Source of the DNA: Chitinimonas sp036961565 | GTDB lineage: Bacteria; Pseudomonadota; Gammaproteobacteria; Burkholderiales; Chitinimonadaceae | Length of the DNA: 64,000 nt | Reading direction: 5' to 3' | NCBI RefSeq assembly: GCF_036961565.1 | Contig: NZ_JBAMDD010000019.1 | Coordinates: 4,812 to 68,811, forward strand | In this document: one piece after another, positions 60,421-64,000 of the stretch | Layout: each line of letters starts with the position of its first letter | Numbering within the stretch: the stretch's first letter is position 1 | Position numbers and translations under genes: made by a program | The notes under the pieces: generated by a model | What the model saw: the letters and a program-made list of their open reading frames with translations, nothing else | Database searches by the model: none | What the model was told of the DNA's origin: nothing

Positions 60421-60612
60421 ATGCCGCTTGCAGAAGCTGAGGCAAACTACTATCGGCAACTATCCCGTCAGGCAGCTGTATCGGCCTGACTTAAACCAAA
60501 CAGCCTCTACGGAAGTCGGGGCGGTTCATTACAAGAGGTGGCTGAGTATTTCGGATTGCATTACGCATCGGTAAGCAGGATTGTGTCTTGTAATGCAAAA
60601 TACAAGACCTGA
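60421..60612 (+). pseudogene. Decayed C-terminus of a Y1 (HUH) transposase, RAYT/IS200-like
   Basis: In one frame the sequence reads SLYGSRGGSLQEVAEYFGLHYASVSRIV and stops after KYKT, matching the helix-turn-helix tail common at the end of REP-associated or IS200-type Y1 transposases. An in-frame stop (60487-60489) and the loss of the HUH catalytic domain upstream make it a remnant. It is followed by a hairpin. The rest of 60613-60872 holds no intact gene; a 13-bp near-inverted repeat (60615-60627 and 60738-60750, CAATACTGTTTGG type) brackets 110 bp. Confidence 0.5.
60585..60608. repeat. Hairpin at the end of the transposase remnant
   Basis: GTCTTGTA and TACAAGAC are perfect arms with an 8-base loop, followed by CTGACCC. 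Such stems near the end of Y1 transposase genes serve as transposition end structures or REP-like elements. Confidence 0.5.
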
Positions 60613-60872
60613 CCCAATACTGTTTGGTTAGATGCATTTCGCCTATGGTGAAGCACCATCAACCAGGACTGCCTTGGTTTATGCCATTAACGCTTCCTGC
60701 TGAAGGCTGGGTGTAGCATAGATCCAGAATCTTCTATCCGAACAGTATTGAGACCTGCCCCCAATTCTGCACGACCAAAGGCAGCACATAGCTGAAGTTG
60801 CACCTATCGCTTGAGTTACTGCATCAGTTTGGAAATCTTTTGTTATCAAGGCGCTAAGTTGACGATATCCGC

Positions 60873-61355
60873 TTACTGCCTGCTGATCTGGTTATCATTA
60901 CCCGAGCTCTGCACCTGCGGCTTTTGTCCATTCAATGCCTGTGCCCACCTTACCTGGTTATCGTTACCCACTACCTGCACCTTGCCCAGTTGCTCTATCG
61001 TAATCTGGTTTTCATTCCCGCTTACATTGACCTGGGGGCAAGCTCCACTGAGGCTGATCTGGTTGCCATTACCCTGTATGCTCACAGGCTGGCCATTGCA
61101 TGACGTAGATTTGCTCATGTCATTACCCATAATGCGCCCGCCATCAACGCGCCTAGCCTGCTTGCCTGGGCCATTGCCCTGAACCGCATTCACACTCGCC
61201 CCCGGTGTCTTGACATTCACAATTGCATTGGCACCGTTATCCTGTGCCTTGACGCTGATGCCCGGCATATTCACCGATACATCACCCGCACAAGCATTGT
61301 AGGCACTACTGCCTGCCAATAATAAAACCGCCAACATATGTTTTTGGATTGCCAT
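60873..61355 (-). CDS. DUF3060-like secreted protein
   Basis: 160 residues; signal peptide to ~ACA23. The C-terminal half shows the DUF3060 pattern of repeated N-x-x-x-G-N-x-N-Q-I strands: SIQGNGNQISLSGAC, NVSGNENQITIEQ, QVVGNDNQVRW and SSGNDNQISR, forming a small beta-solenoid. Function unknown. The ATG at 61355 follows an in-frame TTG. The G+C level is lower than the core region. Confidence 0.82.
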   Translation of the reverse strand: MAIQKHMLAVLLLAGSSAYNACAGDVSVNMPGISVKAQDNGANAIVNVKTPGASVNAVQGNGPGKQARRVDGGRIMGNDMSKSTSCNGQPVSIQGNGNQISLSGACPQVNVSGNENQITIEQLGKVQVVGNDNQVRWAQALNGQKPQVQSSGNDNQISRQ

Positions 61356-61619
61356 CAATCTGCCCTATTCATCTCAAAGATTGTTCGTGCTGTCTGACTA
61401 CTGCCTAGAAAAACGGTACCAGTAGACAGGGTGCTGATCGGCGACACAAGAAGCAGTATTTACATTTCGAGCATCCAATTAATGCGGTATGCCAAAGGAA
61501 TGCCGGTCGCCGCAACAGCTCGACGCGTCGAAGCGACCAAATCGCTGGCCATCCAGACCGGCGTAAACCGCACATGCAAGGATTGCGGTGGGGGAGCCTG
61601 CCTCGGTACGCGGACACAT
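61356..61619. other. Intergenic stretch without a supported gene
   Basis: Both strands have short open frames but none has an RBS, family similarity or convincing codon use. A short dyad CTACTG/CAGTAG lies at 61398-61425. Confidence 0.5.
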
Positions 61620-61994
61620 GGCAACTTTATGCTTCCCATATGGTTCCACTCTCTGTACGAAAGGTGGCAGCTTTATGGTTCCAGCCGCGAAATCGTGGAG
61701 CCATAAAGTTGCCGCATTCCGAGAGGCGAAGCGTAAAGTTGCCGCGCAATCGGCCAGGAATGCGAGGCTGAGTGATCTGGAAGTGGGCCGCTGGAATCGT
61801 TGCGGAGACTGGGTTCCCGGCTCAGGTGAGTCGGAGCGCAGGAGATTTCGCGGGGTCTGTTCTTACGAGGCTTGTAAGAGATCGCGACAAAAGGGAAGCA
61901 TAAACCTGCCACGGCGGCAAGTTTATGGTTCCCGTCACAAATTAGTGTGACGGGAACCATAAAGTTTCCGGGGTGAGGAAGCATAAAGTTGCCA
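61620..61994. repeat. Eight-copy array of an ~17-bp motif in both orientations
   Basis: The consensus is GGCAACTTTATGSTTCCC with 0-3 differences. Plus-strand copies: 61620-61637, 61666-61682, 61916-61933. Minus-strand copies: 61697-61713, 61728-61743, 61893-61910, 61952-61969, 61977-61994. They cover no gene, and the open frames through the array exist because of the repeats. Multiple inverted and direct copies are typical of recombinase or transposase binding sites at element ends or attachment sites. The adjacent foreign-looking nuclease genes support this. No recombinase gene is in the window. Confidence 0.7.
61922..61963. repeat. 18-bp perfect hairpin formed by two facing motif copies
   Basis: TTTATGGTTCCCGTCACA (61922-61939) pairs with its complement at 61946-61963 around the 6-base loop AATTAG. 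Its symmetry suggests a crossover or core site for a dimeric recombinase, or a cruciform. Confidence 0.75.
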
Positions 61995-62159
61995 CGCGGC
62001 CAGCAGACTTACTATCGGACGTATGTATGCAGGCTGAACGAAAGGGCGATGGTAAGCAGCGCCGACCAGACGTAGCCGCCATCACGGGCACCAAATTTGT
62101 TCGAGTATGAAGCGCACGTTATCATGGTCACGGTAGAGCATTATTGGGGATAATCGAGA
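61995..62159. other. Spacer between motif array and nuclease gene
   Basis: AT-richer DNA with no ORF; it should hold the promoter and RBS (GGGGATAATCGAGA) of the nuclease gene that follows. Confidence 0.4.
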
Positions 62160-62915
62160 GTGGATAAGTCGTCGTCGCCAAGCTGGGAGCGATACGAGCG
62201 GTTGGTTGCAGAGCTAGTTCGCAATCAATTGCCGACGGAGTATTGCGTTACGCCCAATGCACGTGTGAAAGGACTTCTTAGTGGACGGGTTAGGCAGATC
62301 GACGTACTCATCGATTCCCGCCATGCCGCCTGCGAAGGGTTTCGGCTGATAGTCGACGCCAAAGCTCGTGGGCGTCGAATAGATGTAACCCACGTCGAAG
62401 CTTTTAGGGGGCTAATGGAGGATGTGGGGGCAACCCACGGATACCTGGTTTGCCCTCATGGATTTTCGGAGGCTGCAGAGCGTAGAGCTCAGGATGCGGT
62501 CTCAATCAGGTTGTTGCCATTGGATCGTTTGGAGAACTTCGATCCATCTACCTGGCCACAATGCTTGGCAAGTGCTCGCTGCAAGGGCAGGATCTTCTGG
62601 GACGGCTATCCCGCGGTGGAGATGACGCTAGCACCGGCAAACGGCAAGTCCGAATATTTGCGTACCAGCTATGTGCATTATGTGGGTAAATGTGATCGAT
62701 GTAGTAAATTCCACGTCAAATGCACGTCGTGCGGGGACTGCTTTGGGCTGGAGCACGATGCAGATGAATACGATATTGGAAAGAAATGTAAATGCGACAT
62801 GCCTTGGCTTTGGCTAGCCTCTATAGAAGACGATGGGGCAGGAGGGAAGTCAGCCGAGCTACATTTCGTACGTGGCGTCGATTTCGTCGATACGGTTAGT
62901 AGGCGATCGCTATAG
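62160..62915 (+). CDS. PD-(D/E)xK (Mrr-like) endonuclease domain with C-terminal Cys-rich zinc-binding tail
   Basis: 251 residues from a GTG start. The N-terminal part has the restriction-endonuclease-like core: RQIDVLIDSR (D48) and LIVDAKARGRRID (D66-A-K68, the [D/E]xK), followed by VTHVEAFRGLMEDVGATHGYLVCPHGFSEAAERRA, a stretch seen in Mrr-like nucleases. The C-terminal ~60 residues carry CDRCSKFHVKCTSCGDC and KKCKCDM, likely one or two zinc ribbons. It should cut or nick DNA; modification-dependent restriction is a reasonable guess. Composition is lower in G+C than the core genome. It is convergent with an HNH gene. Confidence 0.8.
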   Translation: MDKSSSPSWERYERLVAELVRNQLPTEYCVTPNARVKGLLSGRVRQIDVLIDSRHAACEGFRLIVDAKARGRRIDVTHVEAFRGLMEDVGATHGYLVCPHGFSEAAERRAQDAVSIRLLPLDRLENFDPSTWPQCLASARCKGRIFWDGYPAVEMTLAPANGKSEYLRTSYVHYVGKCDRCSKFHVKCTSCGDCFGLEHDADEYDIGKKCKCDMPWLWLASIEDDGAGGKSAELHFVRGVDFVDTVSRRSL

Positions 62916-62938
62916 TTTTTTCGCGATTAGTTGGCGCA

Positions 62939-63868
62939 CTATCTTGTGCGAAAGACGAATCGCCTGTGAAACTCCAAATAAGCGCTCTGTGCGACTGAAA
63001 ATTTACCGACATGCGTTGCAGAATCTATTCCCCAAGCCTCTAAAATTTTAATGGTGTCATCTCCTTGGATAAGTATCTCCCCATCTGCCGAAAAGGAAAT
63101 GTAGCCTCTGTCAAATAGACGATCTACATGTGGCGCCAACAGCAATCCATTTTGACCATCAAGCTTTTCAGCATCATCCGACAGTCGCCAAGGCTTTATA
63201 TGACTTGCTATTAAAACGTCTGCATTTGTAACTCCTGTGACTCGACAACGTTGCTCAATCTTCATAACACGCTTCCTAAATAAGCCTTGCCCAATTCGAG
63301 CTAGGCAAAGATGTGCTTTGGTTGTGGAAGGTCTATTGGATAGATTAATGTCGATCTCTGTCGCAATGTTGGCGATATTTCTGCTGTCGCCCTCTGTATG
63401 TAATAACGTGCCCGTGTTTAAGGAATCAATCGCTAATATTAAATATTTGGCCAGTTCGATTGATATTTCAGCGAGATAGCATTTTTGATTTCCATTGCCT
63501 GTGGATGCCACCAGTGGGGAGTATACCTTGGGAAGTAATGGTCGAATTTCCTCAATTTTTGATCTTGGTTTGAAAGGGATGTCAAGAATGTTCCACAGAA
63601 TAGGGACAAGTAAGCCGTCCATATTCCAGTACGCATCGCTTCCAAAAGATTTAGGCCGTTCTGCTTCGGAGAAAGCAGCTAAGGCAACTCCAATGGCGCG
63701 AATGTGAGAATCTGCGTAAGAGAATATCAAGTCACCGGTGCTAACGTCCCGGAGATTTTCGTAAAACTGACTTCTGTTCCCATTTTGCTCGGATTTAGGT
63801 GACCAAATGTACCCGCCGTCTATTTCTGCACGAAATGTCTTTTTATGGTTAACCCACCAATTGCGCAT
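62939..63868 (-). CDS. HNH endonuclease with putative EVE/PUA-like N-terminal domain
   Basis: 309 residues. The C-terminal HNH module (~205-260) shows CRVTGVTNADVLIASHIKPW, then DGQNGLLLAPHVDRLFDRGYISF, the HNH_2 (PF13391-type) pattern with H, N and H ligands. The N-terminus MRNWWVNHKKTFRAEIDGGYIWSPK with the later STGDLIFSYADSHIRAIGVA looks like an EVE/PUA-like fold that reads modified bases. EVE-HNH proteins are candidate type IV-like restriction enzymes. G+C is the lowest in the window. It is convergent with the PD-(D/E)xK gene, 23 bp apart. Confidence 0.82.
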   Translation of the reverse strand: MRNWWVNHKKTFRAEIDGGYIWSPKSEQNGNRSQFYENLRDVSTGDLIFSYADSHIRAIGVALAAFSEAERPKSFGSDAYWNMDGLLVPILWNILDIPFKPRSKIEEIRPLLPKVYSPLVASTGNGNQKCYLAEISIELAKYLILAIDSLNTGTLLHTEGDSRNIANIATEIDINLSNRPSTTKAHLCLARIGQGLFRKRVMKIEQRCRVTGVTNADVLIASHIKPWRLSDDAEKLDGQNGLLLAPHVDRLFDRGYISFSADGEILIQGDDTIKILEAWGIDSATHVGKFSVAQSAYLEFHRRFVFRTR

Positions 63869-64000
63869 ATCCGTTGTGCTCCGAAATCACCAACATAAGA
63901 ATGGTCGCCTAGTTAAAACTACCGCTACGGCCTCAGGCTTGCCGAGTATGCATTCCCATATTGTATGTATATACGTTCCAGCACGCTTTGGGGAGTGTAC
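63869..64000. other. Window-end intergenic DNA
   Basis: AT-rich sequence upstream of the HNH gene, presumably containing its promoter. No gene is visible before the edge. Confidence 0.4.

Noticed and set aside
61588..61950. 120-codon frame through the motif array
   Set aside because: It is created by the repeated motif itself; the translation is low-complexity and there is no RBS.

Overview
The window reads as chromosome of a free-living, GC-rich Betaproteobacterium. The supporting markers are a DUF3460 gene, a DUF2917 gene beside a LysR regulator, a class I PHA synthase followed by a thiolase, a dapA-bamC pair, long-form queF, rdgC, bfr/bfd and valine-catabolism mmsAB. A chitin/glucan-degrading soil or freshwater genus of the Chitinimonas/Chitinivorax type would fit, but that genus guess is inference only. 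No tRNA, rRNA or CRISPR array was seen.

Layout. 0-8 kb: a truncated SDR reductase divergent from a wax-ester synthase/DGAT, a PLP aminotransferase, a small solute-binding protein, and an elongation factor G paralogue with a long structured leader containing small ORFs and terminator-like hairpins. 8-17.4 kb: secreted or exported functions on the minus strand, namely a PHP-type metallohydrolase with Ig-like and PPC domains, an ABC exporter, an M48 peptidase, and two CBM56 proteins (a GH64 beta-1,3-glucanase and a beta-helix GH55-like protein) whose upstream region holds an 11-bp phased GTAAG array. 17.8-23 kb: bamC, dapA, glycerophosphodiesterase, GST, rhodanese, a small His-rich membrane protein and a DUF2917 protein. 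23-33 kb: LysR regulators, a patatin of the PlpD/type Vd kind, periplasmic asparaginase, several small conserved cytoplasmic proteins, a DUF4394-like lipoprotein and an outer-membrane barrel. 33-45 kb: an ADP-ribosylglycohydrolase, mmsAB with a LiuR-like palindrome, an M35 zinc protease followed by a stand-alone copy of its prodomain, a pyroglutamyl-peptidase-like protein lacking the catalytic Cys, hisN, a peptide-type SBP, an HDOD protein and queF. 45-60 kb: ggt, a membrane class III nucleotide cyclase, rdgC, a Fur-box-associated iron importer (fbpABC) and iron-storage pair (bfr, bfd), pbpG, then phaC and phaA.

60.3-64 kb differs. The G+C content visibly falls, a decayed HUH (Y1) transposase tail is present, and a 375-bp stretch carries eight copies of an ~17-bp motif in both orientations, two of which form an 18-bp perfect hairpin. 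This is followed by two nuclease genes: a PD-(D/E)xK Mrr-like protein with a Cys-rich tail and an HNH endonuclease with a putative EVE/PUA-like N-terminus. It looks like the edge of a mobile element or defence island and is the most promising place for something undescribed.

How the genes fit together. Carbon storage (PHA, and probably wax ester/TAG), polymer and peptide scavenging (glucanases, M35 and M48 peptidases, asparaginase, ggt, peptide SBP) and iron handling with matching Fur-type sites describe a heterotroph of fluctuating environments.
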